Part shown: one piece after another, positions 10,279 through 22,082 of the stretch | Layout: each line of letters begins with the position of its first letter | Position numbering within the stretch: the first letter of the stretch is position 1 | The notes under the pieces: generated by a model | The model's input: only the letters and a program-made list of their open reading frames with translations | Told to the model about the DNA's origin: nothing | Database searches by the model: none | Source of the DNA: Adenophora triphylla var. japonica | Taxonomy: Eukaryota; Streptophyta; Magnoliopsida; Asterales; Campanulaceae | Length of the DNA: 64,000 nt | Assembly: GCA_022495995.1 (NCBI GenBank) | Contig: JAFEMH010004884.1 | Span: 1 to 64,000, forward strand | Direction of reading: 5' to 3' | Made by a program: the position numbers and the translations under genes

Positions 10279-12862
10279 ATGGATCCGGAGGGCAATCCCA
10301 TACCAAGGCAAGCGAGGAGAAACATCTCGGCGGCCGCGAGAAGAAGGAGGAAGGAGCTCGTGAGGACGGAGAGGAAGTATGACTTCCTTACGCCTCCATC
10401 GGAGCTTTATCCGGGGAGAAGGGAGCATAAATCAACAAACCCGCGATCAGTTGGGGTAAGCAATCTTATTTGGCTCAAATTCGATTGCTTTTGCTTGATT
10501 TTTGAATGATTTAGGGCTTGACCCGAATTTTAGGATTTTTGAATGATTTTTTTGAATGATTTTGAGATGCATGAACAACCTATGAGGCTAAGAATATGCA
10601 ATGTGCAATTTGTTTGAAAAATATGAGAATGACTCACTTTTTTCTCGCAAAATGAAGTAAAAAAATTTTTTAAAATATGAGACGGAGTTCTTGCCTTGTG
10701 CTAGAACCAGGTCAAAATTCTGATTTTCAATGAGAAAAACATGATTTTGGAAGATGAAAATGATTCATGCATGCCATTTTTTTTTTTTTTTTTTGAAAAA
10801 TAATGCTTATGTGCGAAAAATTGTGATTTTGTGCTTTAGGAAAGCAATGACGCGTTTCAAGTGATGAAAGACACGTTTTTGATGCAAAAGATATGCTAGA
10901 AAAACTTTTATGAATGCTTTTCTTTTGAAAATATGTGCACTTTTGAATATATGCATGCTTTTGAAATGATATGAAGGACTGACGCTTCTTTTGATGTGCT
11001 TGTCTACAGGAGAACAAGTCTAGAGGACCATCCGAGATTGCAGTTAAGCTGCGCAGGATGCCAGACTTTGAGAAGGATGGGATGAATCCCAAGCAGCTGG
11101 TGAGGGCTACCGGCCTGGATGCATTCGTAGAGGCCATCGGCAGGGGTGTCCACATCACCTCTAAGAGCAAGGGCTTGGTCCAGGCCCTTTCTGAGTTCTG
11201 GTGGGACAAGACATAGCTTTCACCCGAGCCGGGGAGAGCCGACAAAGGACACTCCGCCGATTTTACCGCTATTACGGGCTTACAGCTCACCGGAGGCCCG
11301 TATCTTGAGAGACCATATTACCGCCGAGGAGTTTCAGTGCTTTGGTCGGGTTTGAGTTGATTCCGAAGGGGCCGGGATGGAGACACGGAATGTCGAGGTG
11401 GCGCCCCGTACTTCCATACGTAATTTTGCCGCTAATGATGTGACTCGCCCAGAAACCTGCCAGAGCATTCATATGGTTGATGCTATCTGGTCACCATTTT
11501 TGCTAATTCTGGGACGATAGCTATGACTCTGCCTCCTCGACTCTCCGGAGGATGTGGATGGGATTGGGACGGTCTCTTGGGAGAGGCCGGATTGGCGGAG
11601 CTCTACTTCTCTTTGGACATGTACACGGAACAAGGCCGCTTCGATGGACCGCTTTCTTGCCCTCGAGGTAGTCTCCTTTTTTTTCTTTTTCTTTCTGTCT
11701 TGAGACTTTTATGAGAGAGAATGACCTTTTGATGTTTTGAACATGCAGCCTGGTTTTGCGAGGTGATCTGTTCTTCCCTTGGAACCAAAGAGAGCGATGT
11801 CACCATCTTCCCCGCTATGGTTCGCCGGAGGGGAGATGCGAGAGATAAATTCACGGAAGACCCGGATTACCTTCGACTACAAAATGGTGAGGCCTGGTCA
11901 TCAACATGTGGATGGGCACGATGGAGCGGACTTCTACCCCCGGGCAGGTATCCAGAGATCTTGCCGGAGATGCTATAGAGGTGACGAGTGCTGCAGGAGG
12001 TGGCTCACTGGCCGACATGTGATGTCATCTACTGGGACCGCTTCGAGGCAAAGATGGTCATGTTCCCCACTAGATGCCATTACTCCTTTCCCGACCCTCC
12101 AAGACGGATGCCGCAGCCCTGTGGACCGCCGAGGATGAGATTGCTAGGTACCAGTGTGCGTGGTCGCGGAGGAGTACTTCGACATGGACACCCCCTACGC
12201 CGTGTTTGTGGAGCAGCGCCGAGGACGCCACGTAAGCTAGTGAAGCCTGGCGGTCACTCAGGGATATGGGGAGGATGAGCCTACCGACTCCGCCGATCCC
12301 TCCCGCACATCCGTCTCTACGTGGTCCATGGAGTGCCGAGGAGGATGAGGATACCGTCCCCGATGCCAGGAGCCCCAAGACACCTTGCCGCCCGATAGCA
12401 CCGTAAGTGTACTCTTAGGGTCTTATTCCCTTTAGCTTTCGCATTTTCTCGCTTTTTGCTATTTTCTCGAGATTCTCTCGAGATTTTTCTCTTCTTTTTC
12501 TCGTGTTCCAGCTCGCACTTATGATAGGCCGGTCAAAGGTGCAGTAATAGGGGCCGGAAGGACATGTGCCGGCCTCTTCTCGAGGAAGCCGGCTCGCGCT
12601 TCGAAGGCGGCAGCAGATGCACAGGAGCCCGGGCGCAAGAGACGGCACGTCTGGGGCACAGCCTTCACCTCATCGGCCTCGAGTACTCTTCCAAAGTGCT
12701 ATGCCTCGGGGCGGGACCCAACGCCGACATTCGAGCAAATGGGCCGAGTACGGGCACGATAATGTTCATCTATCCGATGTGAGCTGACCAGAGGACTTGA
12801 TGAGGAGGCTAGCATCTACGAGCCGAGCAAATGATGAAGATGAAGAAGAATCGGAGGCCTAG
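10279..12862 (+). pseudogene. Tat-B antisense gene 1, plant-mobile-domain-like
   Basis: This gene lies opposite to the retrotransposon's own coding strand, between its integrase and 3' LTR. Exon 1 (10279-10455) encodes MDPEGNPIPRQARRNISAAA and an Arg/Lys-rich stretch, and ends at GGTAAG. Exon 2 starts at 11010 after CTACAG in the same phase (ENKSRGPSEIAVKLRRMPDF). Further canonical introns are likely at 11668-11748 and 12403-12511. Exon 2 contains TSKSKGLVQALSEFWWDKT, then shifted frames with GEPTKD and ADFTAITGLQLTGGPV, which resemble the plant mobile domain (PMD). The tail is acidic, ending DEEESEA and a stop at 12860-12862. Several frameshifts interrupt it. The PMD assignment is by resemblance only. 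Confidence 0.5.
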
Positions 12863-13214
12863 GAGGTCTCTAGAATAGATTTGGAACAAAAACAAACAAT
12901 TTACAATTTTTATGCACACTTTGCTTATTTTTTGCTTTATTTGGGCGCCGATGGGGCAAAAACATTGTATTTACGTTTTAATTGCTTTTCCAATTCATGC
13001 TTTTTCAATTTGCATATTATCTGAGCCTTGGGGCGACTTTTTTGCTTGGAATTGGGGCTGAAAATGGGCCAAAATGATTTATAATGGTGTATAAATGCTT
13101 GGAATGGCTTCGGACATGTTTTTGTACATGTGTTTTGGTTGAAAAAGTGGGGTGAAAACTCCCTTGGGCAGCAATCTCGTTGCCGCAGAATTTTTCTCGC
13201 AGAGGGCTAATGTA

Positions 13215-13291
13215 GCCGTGCGGCATGGCCTCGAGGGCAAATGAAGCCGTGCGGCTACGCCTGTCTCGAGCCGGTTATTTTCTCGAATAAA
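13215..13291 (+). promoter_or_regulatory. Putative promoter of the second Tat-B antisense gene
   Basis: Two copies of GCCGTGCGGC (13215-13224 and 13246-13255), centres 31 bp apart, are followed about 28 bp later by GAATAAAAG, a weak TATA-like box. An ATG-initiated frame opens near 13300. Confidence 0.45.
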
Positions 13292-13299
13292 AGCAAGGC

Positions 13300-14880
13300 T
13301 TGGCCATTTCATTTCATTTTCAACCCAAACTTGTCCCGACTGTTCCTGCAGCATATTTTGGACCTAAAAGCACCATCTGTGATCATTTTGCGATGGAGAA
13401 TCCCGTCAGATTGCAAAGGGGGAAACGAGACCATTTTCTATCCGGTCTTCAATCTTGGGCGAGATACAACTTCCAAAATCACAAGGGGCCGCTTGATTCT
13501 TCCTTCAAGATCAAGTCTTTATGGCATTTCAGGGATCTCCCGCCCGATTGGGATCTCGTTGAGAGCCGCAAAGAAAGTTCCGGGGATGTCCGGAGACATG
13601 TTTATCAAGTTTCTCTTACAACGAAATTGTCCCAACGCACGAAGACTTCGTGAGCCTTGATTGGGGGTCCCGAGGTTGAGGCTATATCTATTCCGCCGAT
13701 CGGAGACGTGCCAGCGGCGGTAAAGCTTGCATCTTTTCTCGCAGATTCCTTTGGGAGAGGCCGAGAGGATGATGGTAGCCCCTGATAGGATTGACCTTTC
13801 GATATCCCGTGTTTGGGTTTCCGTGATATGGTCGCGACCACAAAGGGCTATGGATTCTTTCATTCTCTCGCGTATTCTCTATTTTGTTCACCGCCGAGTC
13901 CGCGGACTGGCTATAGTGGTCTCTTGGACATGGTCGAGACTGCAGGCCGGGAAGGATATTGTCCCGCCGGTTTTGGGAGAGACATTTCATGGGATTGATA
14001 GGATGGCTCGGGAGACCGTTTCATGAGGTCCGGGAGTCCGGCCATGTTGACTCGTGGTCAGCAGGAGAGGCTCGGCTTTGCCTCGGGGCTTTGCCGACTC
14101 GCCCTTGGGTGATTTCTCGGAGAGGTGCACCTAGGCAACAGAACAGTGGTAGCCGAGCCGATGATGGCTAGGCTATCCACTTCGGACATCCGTTGGTGGA
14201 TACCACATTGGAGGTTGCGCACTCAGAGGATATTTCGTGGGTCTTATGTCGCGAGGGTTCCGTGATTCTCGCCGGGTCGCCCTTCTACATACCCCGCTTG
14301 GTATCCAGGCAATTTGGGGCTTTACAGAGCCATTGAGTGATTGGGAGGACATCCGGACCATGGAGGTGGTGTCATTGGACATGAGAGATCCAAACACCTT
14401 CTCTTTCTTCTCGAGGGCTTGGACACATACCGCTTTCCCACCCAGTGGCTATCTTCAGAGCAGGAAAGAAAGTACCATCTCGACCACCGTCTACTGGACC
14501 GGTACGAGAGGGAGATGGGAGTGACTCGTGCTATCTTGAGGATAGGCGTCGAGCTTTATTGGGAGCCGACCGTGGCTCGAGTAGGACTCGAGGGAGACCG
14601 AGGCTAAGGCGAGCTGCCATAACCAATCGTGACTTGGTCGTAGATATGGAGGCTCGGCACAAGAGATTGTCCGAGGTCGCTCCTTCGACCGAGGCTCGAG
14701 GGGAGGAGGTGCGGACTCGTGCTCGTATAGAGAGAGCGCTCATTGACACGGGGTTGGTAGAGGCTCCAGCCGAGATACCAGCAGGTCGGGATGAGGGATA
14801 CCGACATTATTGAGAAGAAAAGGAAGAAGACTCGACGAGGCCGAGGAAAAGGGAAGAAGACTCGAAGAAGACTCAAATAA
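13300..14880 (+). pseudogene. Tat-B antisense gene 2, possibly plant-mobile-domain-like
   Basis: This is a second plus-strand gene remnant. It opens with MAISFHFQPKLVPTVPAAYF and can be followed through frames containing SSFKIKSLWHFRDLPPDWDL, GKDIVPPVLGETFHGIDRM, SPFYIPRLVSRQFGALQ and TYRFPTQWLSSEQERKYHL. It ends in a basic tail (KKTRRGRGKGKKTRRRLK) with a stop at 14878-14880. At least four frameshifts separate the blocks, so it cannot be expressed as one protein. The wording and size suggest a relative of the PMD/aminotransferase-like family, but I see no decisive motif. Confidence 0.4.
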
Positions 14881-15472
14881 TGACGACTGACAAGTCTTTT
14901 CTCAAGATCCTCTTATTGCCATTTTGCAAACACATTAGTTTATTTAGGCATTTTATTGTATTTTAGATCTTTTTAGCAAAGTTAGCAGAGTTAAGAGGTA
15001 GACCGTGCTTCGAACTCATCAAGAAGCTTTTAACTTGTAATGAACAAGAGATATTATTTTAAGAAATTAATCAAGACACATTTCATGGAAACTCAAATGT
15101 CTTATTTGTTTGGGACCCGTTTTATGAAAAACCGAAATGCCCTTTATTTTTATTTATTGTTTAGGACGCACTTCACTAAGCTTGATTGCCCTTTTTTATT
15201 GCTTAGACCGAACCATATATGGCCGCCTACGTTCCCCTTTTACAAGAAAGGCTAAGGGGCTCAGTGTCTACGTAGTTCATTCCGTGAACTAAATTTTTTT
15301 TTTTTTTTTTTTTTTTTTTCATGTGCAAATTTCGTCTTTTGCCTAGACTCGCCCTTTTTGGGGTTTTCACTTAGCCGGGCATTACTCTTTTTGCACCTTT
15401 TTTTCTTTTTTTTTCTTTTTTTTTTTTTTTTTATTTATTTTTTTTTTTATTTTTTTTTTATCGTACATAGTA
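14881..15472. other. Tat-B spacer with poly-T tracts
   Basis: This non-coding stretch separates the antisense genes from the integrase. Long T runs occur at 15294-15320 and 15400-15460. Nothing else is recognisable. Confidence 0.5.
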
Positions 15473-16660
15473 TCTTCGGAGTTTATCACCGTTGACCGGG
15501 TGGACAAAGGGATTGCCATCCAAGTCTCGCAAGCTTCATTGCTCCTCCCGACAAGCATTTTCTCGCACCACATAAGGGCCGATCCAGACGGGTTCCCATT
15601 TTCCCAGGGGGTTGTCTCTCGGTAGGGGGCTTCACTTTCAAAGCACTAAGTCACCCTCTTTGATGTCTCCGGCCTTGACCTTTTATCAAACGCTTCCGCC
15701 ATTCGCCTCCGGTAGGCTCGGGTGTGTTCCATGGCTTTTAGCCTTCTCTCGCCAAGGTGGCTAATTCGTCATGCCGGCCGCGCAACCATTCCACTTCATT
15801 GACACTGTTTTCCAGAGGACCCTTAATGACGGGATTTCCAACTCCACCGGTAACACCGCTTCCATCCCGTAAGTTAGGGCAAAAGGAGTTTCTCCCGTGG
15901 CCGTTTCCGACAGACGCTCAGAGCCCCGCAGAGGGCTAGATGCAGCTTTTCGGGCCAATCACGACCACGGGTGGCCATCTTCCTGATGATCCGCTCGAGT
16001 GTCTTATTAGCAGCCTTCCACGGCTCCATTGGTCCGAGGTCTCGTACGGACGACTTGTGGCGAGTAACTCCGAATTCTCGATGCTAGCCTATCGCAGCCT
16101 CCTTCGAAGTGTGACCCATTATCGTAAATGATCTCGCTGGGCACCCCATATCTCGCACATTATGTTTTCTTTGATGAACCGGGGCCACTTTTCTCGGAAG
16201 TGAGGACCTTGTAGGACTTGGCCTCTACCCACTTGGTGAAGTAGTCGATGGCTACCAACACGAACTCGTGCCCATTGCTTCCCGCCGGGATATTTTCCCT
16301 ATCACGTCAATGCCCCAAGTTGCAAACGGCCAAGGAGTCGTCATGCAAAGATGTGTCATGAGGTGGGAGATGGTTGAGGTTGGCAAACCGCCGGCATTTG
16401 TCGCAGTTCGGACGTGCCGAATGCAGCCTGCTTCCATGGAGATCCAAAAGAGTAACCCATTCTCGAGGATCACTTGCATCGTGGCTCGGCATTCATGTGA
16501 GGACCGCAGTGGACCATTGTGGACTTCGGCCATCAACTCTTTGGCTCTTTCTTGAGTGACACATAAGAGGAGTGGTCCTTGATACCGCTTCTTGTATAGG
16601 TTGCCTCCTAGAATGACATAATGAGAAGCCAACCTTTTCGTGGCTTGCAAGCTTTTAGCT
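15473..16660 (-). pseudogene. Tat-B integrase
   Basis: The minus-strand frames contain the integrase that would insert element DNA. Near 16560-16650 is the start of the zinc-binding domain (LGGNLYKKRYQGPLLLCV). Then come HVRTATNAGG (the second Cys pair degraded), PWPFATWGIDVIGK with the first catalytic Asp (about 16310), and [20 protein letters not shown] (about 15880) from the C-terminal part. The central Asp and the Glu cannot be read in one frame. The gene is broken by frameshifts every few hundred bases. Confidence 0.75.
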
Positions 16661-16970
16661 CGACTCCTTCTTTTGGTCTACCTTCTTCGTCTCGAAAGCC
16701 GACTCTCCGTCTTTGAGGAATTGGTAACTGATTGTACCAAGGTTCCTTTATAGGCTCGAGTCCTGTGTCCACTTCACAAATGTAAAGTCGGGCTTCTCTT
16801 CTACCCACTCAAGGGCTTTATGGCTTTTCCCTGGGATCTCTACCAATGAGGCTAGAGTAGCTAGTGGCATCTCGCGAACTGTTTCTTTTCCTCGGCAAGT
16901 AGTGGAAAGTCACTTCTCCGAACCGTCCAAATAACTCCTCCATATAGGCATGATACCGTTGCATTAGGGT

Positions 16971-17810
16971 CTACGCCTTCCACTTGTTGGAAACCTCGGT
17001 TGATGATCGTGGCCGAGTCTCCGTAAACTTCGAGCTCCTTGACATTTCTTTTCTAAGGCGGCCTCCAAACCAAAGAATGCAAAGCTTCATACTCGGCGGC
17101 ATTGTTCGTGGCAGAAAGTTCAACTTGAGGGCTATGGGGGTACGCTCATCTTTTGGATCGACCAATAGCATTCCCACACCATTTCCTCTTTTGTTAGCGG
17201 CTCCGTCAAAGAATAACCGCCATCTATTTTCGTGCTCAACCGCAAAGATCCCTTCATCTCGGAAATTGGGGTTCTGTGCCCTCTCGTCTTCACATCGGGG
17301 AAATTCGCCAGTGATCTCGACAATGCTTGACCCTTGATGGCCTTTCCGGTCACATAGTTGATGTCGTATTCTCGCCAAGAAGAAGGACCACTTCGCTAGA
17401 CGCATCGATAGGGAAGGCTTGTCAAAGATGTACTTGATGGGGTCCATTTTCGAGACCAAGTTCACAGGTGGGCTTGCATATAATGCTTCAACTTGCCGAC
17501 TACCCTGCACTGTCCCCGCATGTGTCTTTTCACACGCCGAATAATTGAGCTCACTCCCTTGTAGCTTCCTACCGACAAAGTAAATGGCATTCTCTACCCG
17601 AGAATCTTTCTTCTCTTGAGCAAGCATAGCCCCAACCGCCGTGTTCCGCGATGGGGCTAGATAGAGCGTAAGAGGCTTCTGTCTATGTGGGGGCATAGTA
17701 CCGGGATGCACTAAGTATGCCTTGATCCGGGTCAAAGGCGTCTTGGCATTCTTTGGTCCATTCTCGTGTCCACATTCTTCTTCATGAGCTTGAAGATGGG
17801 CTCGCACATA
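16971..17810 (-). pseudogene. Tat-B RNase H plus second (archaeal-type) RNase H
   Basis: The long minus-strand frame starts with the RT connection and RNase H remnant: PLTLYLAPSRNTAVGAMLAQ, then YFVGRKLQGSELNYSACEK. It ends in a second RNase H: WRLFFDGAANKRGNGVGMLL, with the catalytic Asp in FFDGA. RT followed by two RNase H domains is diagnostic of the Tat lineage. A frameshift near 17340 is visible, because KWSFFLARIRHQLCDRKGHQ loses the expected sequence. Confidence 0.8.
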
Positions 17811-18620
17811 GTGGTCAACCGATTGACGAAACGGCCGATGTACCGCAATTTACCCATGAAGCTCTTGACTCGTCCGGGTTTGAGGTGGCCTCATATCCAT
17901 GATAGCTTTGATCTTTCGGGGTCAACTTCTATACCTCGCTCCGTGACCATGTACCCGAGCACTTTTCCCCTTGTCACTCCGAAGGTGCATTTGGCGTGTG
18001 GTTTAGTCTCATGGAATGTCCGTCTCGCCTCTCAAAGAATTTTCGTAGGTCAACAAAGTGTCTGCCCACCTTCTCCTTTCGGGAGCGGATTATCATGTCG
18101 TCTACGTAGACCTCAATCTCCTTGTGGATCATGTCATGAAAAAGTGCGGTCGCCGCCCTTTCGTAAGTAGCCCCGGCATTCTTGAGCCCGAATGGCATTA
18201 CCGTATAACAAGAGGTTCCCCACGGTGTGGTAAAGGCCGTCTTTTCTGGTCTTCCTCGGCCATCTTGATCCGGGTTGTAGCTCGCAAAACCATCAACGAA
18301 GGATTTGACTTCGTAGTTGGCAAAGTGGAGTCCACCAGATGTCTATGTTTGCGTAGGGTAGTCGTCTTTGGGGCCGGCCTTGTTCGTATCTCTGGAATCC
18401 ACACAAACAAGCCGCACCTTCCCATCGGCCTTGGTTACGGCCACGATGTTGGACAACCATGTCGGGTATTCAATGACTCGATGAATCCTACCCGCAAAAG
18501 TGAGCTTCTCAATTTCTTCTTTGACCTCGTAGAGACCATTCCGGCTTGATTTTTCTCGCTCGCTTTACCGGCTTAGCATCCGGTGCTAAAGGGATTCTCG
18601 TGCTCTACTATCGAACCTGC
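17811..18620 (-). pseudogene. Tat-B reverse transcriptase
   Basis: The core is read as MPFGLKNAGATYERAATALF followed by EVYVDDMIIRS (18065-18198), so the YVDD catalytic motif is intact. Upstream in shifted frames are VDSRDTNKAGPKDDYP and TAFTTPWGTSCYTV. Downstream, FFERRD and the primer-grip region are scrambled by frameshifts. It is non-functional as written. Confidence 0.8.
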
Positions 18621-20060
18621 CTAGCCCCGGCATATCTTTGTATGACCATGCAAACACGTCGACGTATTCTCTAAGCAGGCTCAATCAATCTGTCCCTTTC
18701 AACCCCCCGGAAGAAGCTTCCAATCTCGTCTCTCTTTAGGTTCCTCAATAGTACCCAAGTTCACACTTATCAAAACCTCCTCGGCAGCTTGGGCCCGGTT
18801 TTCCTCTTTTTCGAAACCCGCTTAAAGATTTCTTTAATGTATTGTTCGTTTAGTGTGTTTGCATCTTGTTCAAATGATTCATTATTAACTCGTTGTTAAG
18901 TTTTGAGTTAATTTATCATTTGTTAAGTTGGCAATAAGAGGATAATCAGTAAAGATTTGTCATTTCATTCAAGATAAGGGGAAAGATGACATCGATTACA
19001 TTTTTCATAATCCTCAGCGTGAGGCCTTCTGATGACTCGAGGACTGGAATTCGAAGATTCCCGACTCAACCGAATAGACAACACCGACTCGGACCCTACA
19101 CTACTTATTGACTCGAGGGGGACTTGGCAAGGGTTAGGCCGGATCTCACTGCTCTTGCCGTTGCCCTCGGGAGTAGCAGCCTTGTCGGCGTTCTTCGTAA
19201 AGTTGGAGACTTCGAACCGATCAAAAGCTTGCCGGAAATCATTAATGTGCCGGTATCATGGAAAGATGGTGAGGGGAACTAAAGTAACTTGTTGCAATCT
19301 TTCAGCCTAGCTCTTCCGTAGCGACCGGACTCATTGGATCAAGGGTCCGGCTCATCTTATCAATGCATTGCCGATAACTCATTTTCTTTACCGATCTTGG
19401 ACACCACAACCTTATGCGCAGCCAATGTAAGGGTTGGCTTGGATAATGCCGATGAAGTCTTCTTCGTAGGGGATCTTGATTCTTCCTTGACCGGCTACGT
19501 ATTCAATAGGCTTTCGTGTTCTCGTCTGTATCTCGCTAGCTTCTTATTGAACTTCACGATGGCCACAAATTCAGCACTTTCTCGCTTCAAGAGGATCACC
19601 GTACACCTGGGTATCAGCCGGATCGTGCTTGGGGTGACGGGTTCCTTGATGGGTTCCTTGGCATAACCGACATAGTAGTCGAACTTGCCCGAGGGCTCTC
19701 CCAAAGTTCCTACGCTCTTGTCCCCGCCTTCGTATCTTTCCTTAAGCTTCGCCGTGTGGACTTTCTCTTCTTCTTCTTCCTTGAAGGAGCGTCCTCATTG
19801 ATCCATTCTTGATACTCATACTCTAGCATTTTCGCAATCACATACATCATACCGTATGTGAGGCCTGGTTGAACCGGGATAGCCCCTACCGAGGAGAGGG
19901 AGTAAATCCCCTGACGGGATAATGCAGAGGCCGCGTAATCGGATAGCCGAGGCGTTTGCCTTCGCTGGTAGGGGACAAAGCTAGGTCTCACTTGAGGAGG
20001 TGAGGGTGTTGGGATCCCGATGGCTTCGAGATGTTGGAAAAGACTCAAGAGGGGTAATCC
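18621..20060 (-). pseudogene. Tat-B decayed gag/protease region
   Basis: By position this should hold gag and protease. The best frame (19710-20048) starts MSLFQHLEAIGIPTPSPPQ and ends in a basic KKKKRKSTRRSLRK tract. Another (19495-19704) contains RCTVILLKRESAEFVAIVKF. I see neither a capsid core, nor a zinc knuckle, nor a D-T/S-G protease motif, so the assignment rests on location. Either the copy is heavily deleted or it used another element's Gag. Confidence 0.35.
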
Positions 20061-22061
20061 CGATAAGGGATCGTATGAGGATGGAGGAGGGCATTGGTTA
20101 TAGGTGGATGGAGCCGAGATGGCCGCTTCGGAGGCTCATCTTCTATCATCACCAAGGAACCGCTGGGCTCAACCACTATTTGAACTCCATGACGACGAAG
20201 CGCTTCGATGAGCGTGGCTTGCTGCTCCTCATGGGCCTTACGATCGTTTTCCAGTGGCTAAGGTTAGCTCTTCTTCCCTAGTCATCTCGGTTACCCAAAC
20301 CAAAGATCTGTCATTAAATCGGTCATTACGACTCTCCGAACCGATGAAACCGAGGATTCTCGCGAACCGTCCGAGGATTCTCGCGCTAACAAGTCGCCGA
20401 CCCGGTGTTCTCACCCACTTCTTTCTCGCCGGGAAAGGGATAGGAAAGGTTTAGACTCGGGGTAGGTGTTTAGTCAAGGCTCGTGCAATATGCAAATTAG
20501 AATCTTCAAGTTTACTTAAAACAGTTGTCTTTTATTAATATCTATTTGGTTGGAAAAGGGATTCGCCCTTCTTTTTCACAACTACTCTAGATCCCGGATC
20601 GCCGGGTTCCGTCACTACGTCTATAAGCCCCTCGTATTCCACTCCGTATTTCGACCTCCCAGGTGGATGCCCGGCGAGGGTCCTATAGGGCACGCGGATC
20701 CCACCGACCGAGAGTAAAGAACGCTCCTATCGGGTCTAGCGGGTCATGTGACCTTTCAACGCACGAGCGATGCGGATTATATTTAAGGCAATACCGGAAA
20801 GTCTCGTCTCTCTCGCCTCGACGGATCTTTGATGTAGTTTCGCTTGAGCGAATGACGGCTTTTGACTTTCGGTAATGTCCGAGAATATAATAGGCATGGG
20901 TCGGGCGGCAAAAGCCGGATGACGCAAAGTGTCACATTGAACTTCGTTGCATACGCAAAGGCGTGAGTCGAAATCGAAGTCAATGCCGGTCAAGATCTTG
21001 CCAATTTTTCCTTGTCGGAATTTTGGCGTAGCTTCGCTTGAGCGAAAGATCTTTTGATTTTTGGCAAAGACTTGGTCTTGACTCTTACGCATTTCGTGCG
21101 GGTCAAGGTCAATAGTCAATGCTCTGAGTCAAGATCCCACCGATTTTTCCTTGTCGGAATTTCGCGTAATTTCGCTTGAGCGAAAATCTTGGTTTCCGTT
21201 ATGAGCTAAGGCTTGACCTTACGTGGGTATGCAACCGGGCTATATGACACCTGACTAGACCAAAAACCAACCAAAAGTCACGGATTTTTTGAAACGTGTG
21301 ACACCGGATCGTGCATTGGTCGACACCGGCCGCCATGGGGAGGTTGGGATGATTCCGTGCGCGCCCGGAGCATCGTAAGGCCGTCCGTGATCTGCACTGA
21401 ACCACCCTCGGGTTTGAGGGACGTGCGTGCAAAAGTGTACAGATATATCAAAAGCGCGTAGTGTGCGGTCTCCTAAAATTGTTCCTTTTTGAGTTAAAAC
21501 AGAGATTTTCATAAATGTGTTTTAAAGGAATGATTTTTGGGACGGGGAGAATGCAACACATAAGCACGTAAATTTTCTCGGGAAGCCCTGGCCGCCGTGG
21601 AGCCGAATAGCCCCAAGCCGCTAGGACTCGCCAGATTAACCATGATTTTTCCCCGGTGGAATTGCCACCGAGGTCGTATGGTCGAATCCAATGAGGATTA
21701 GCCGTACGATCGCATGGATCAATTTTCCAGTGTTCCACTCCTTTTGCTATTTTTTGGGTTGTTTCCCGTTTCGAAATATGCACAGATTCCAAGATGCAAA
21801 TGATGCAATGCATGGTAAAAGAAAGCAAGCACGATTAATGAAATCGGCGATGGGAGTCTAACCCGCTCAAAGGGAAAAGCTTTCTGTATTTTTTTTTCAA
21901 AATTATTTTTTTCGAAAAGGGATACCGGTACGTGGGATTGTTAAACCACCTTGTTATCCCAAGCCCAGTTAGGGAGCGATACAGGAAGGGTAAGTGGGGT
22001 CCACCTATATACCAAGTATCGACTTTTGTTTTGAAAATAAAGCTTTTCTCCTTTGGGATGA
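20061..22061 (-). other. Tat-B leader between primer site and gag
   Basis: About 2 kb of non-coding leader. Repeats containing TTCGCTTGAGCGAA occur near 20840, 21030 and 21170 (see separate entry). The rest shows no gene. Confidence 0.55.
20820..21205. repeat. Degenerate tandem repeat, about 135 bp unit
   Basis: CCTTGTCGGAATTTT followed by GTAGCTTCGCTTGAGCGAAA recurs near 21010 and 21145, with a weaker copy near 20835. Each copy includes the short palindrome TTCGCTTGAGCGAA (TTCGCT/AGCGAA arms). Confidence 0.65.
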
Positions 22062-22079
22062 TCCCCAGCGGAGTCGCCA
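22062..22079 (-). other. Tat-B primer-binding site (tRNA-Arg)
   Basis: The plus-strand TCCCCAGCGGAGTCGCCA equals the 3' end of plant tRNA-Arg, so the minus strand is the complementary primer site. It lies 3 nt inside the 5' LTR, which fixes the element's orientation. Ogre/Tat elements are known to use this primer. Confidence 0.8.
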
Positions 22080-22082
22080 AAC

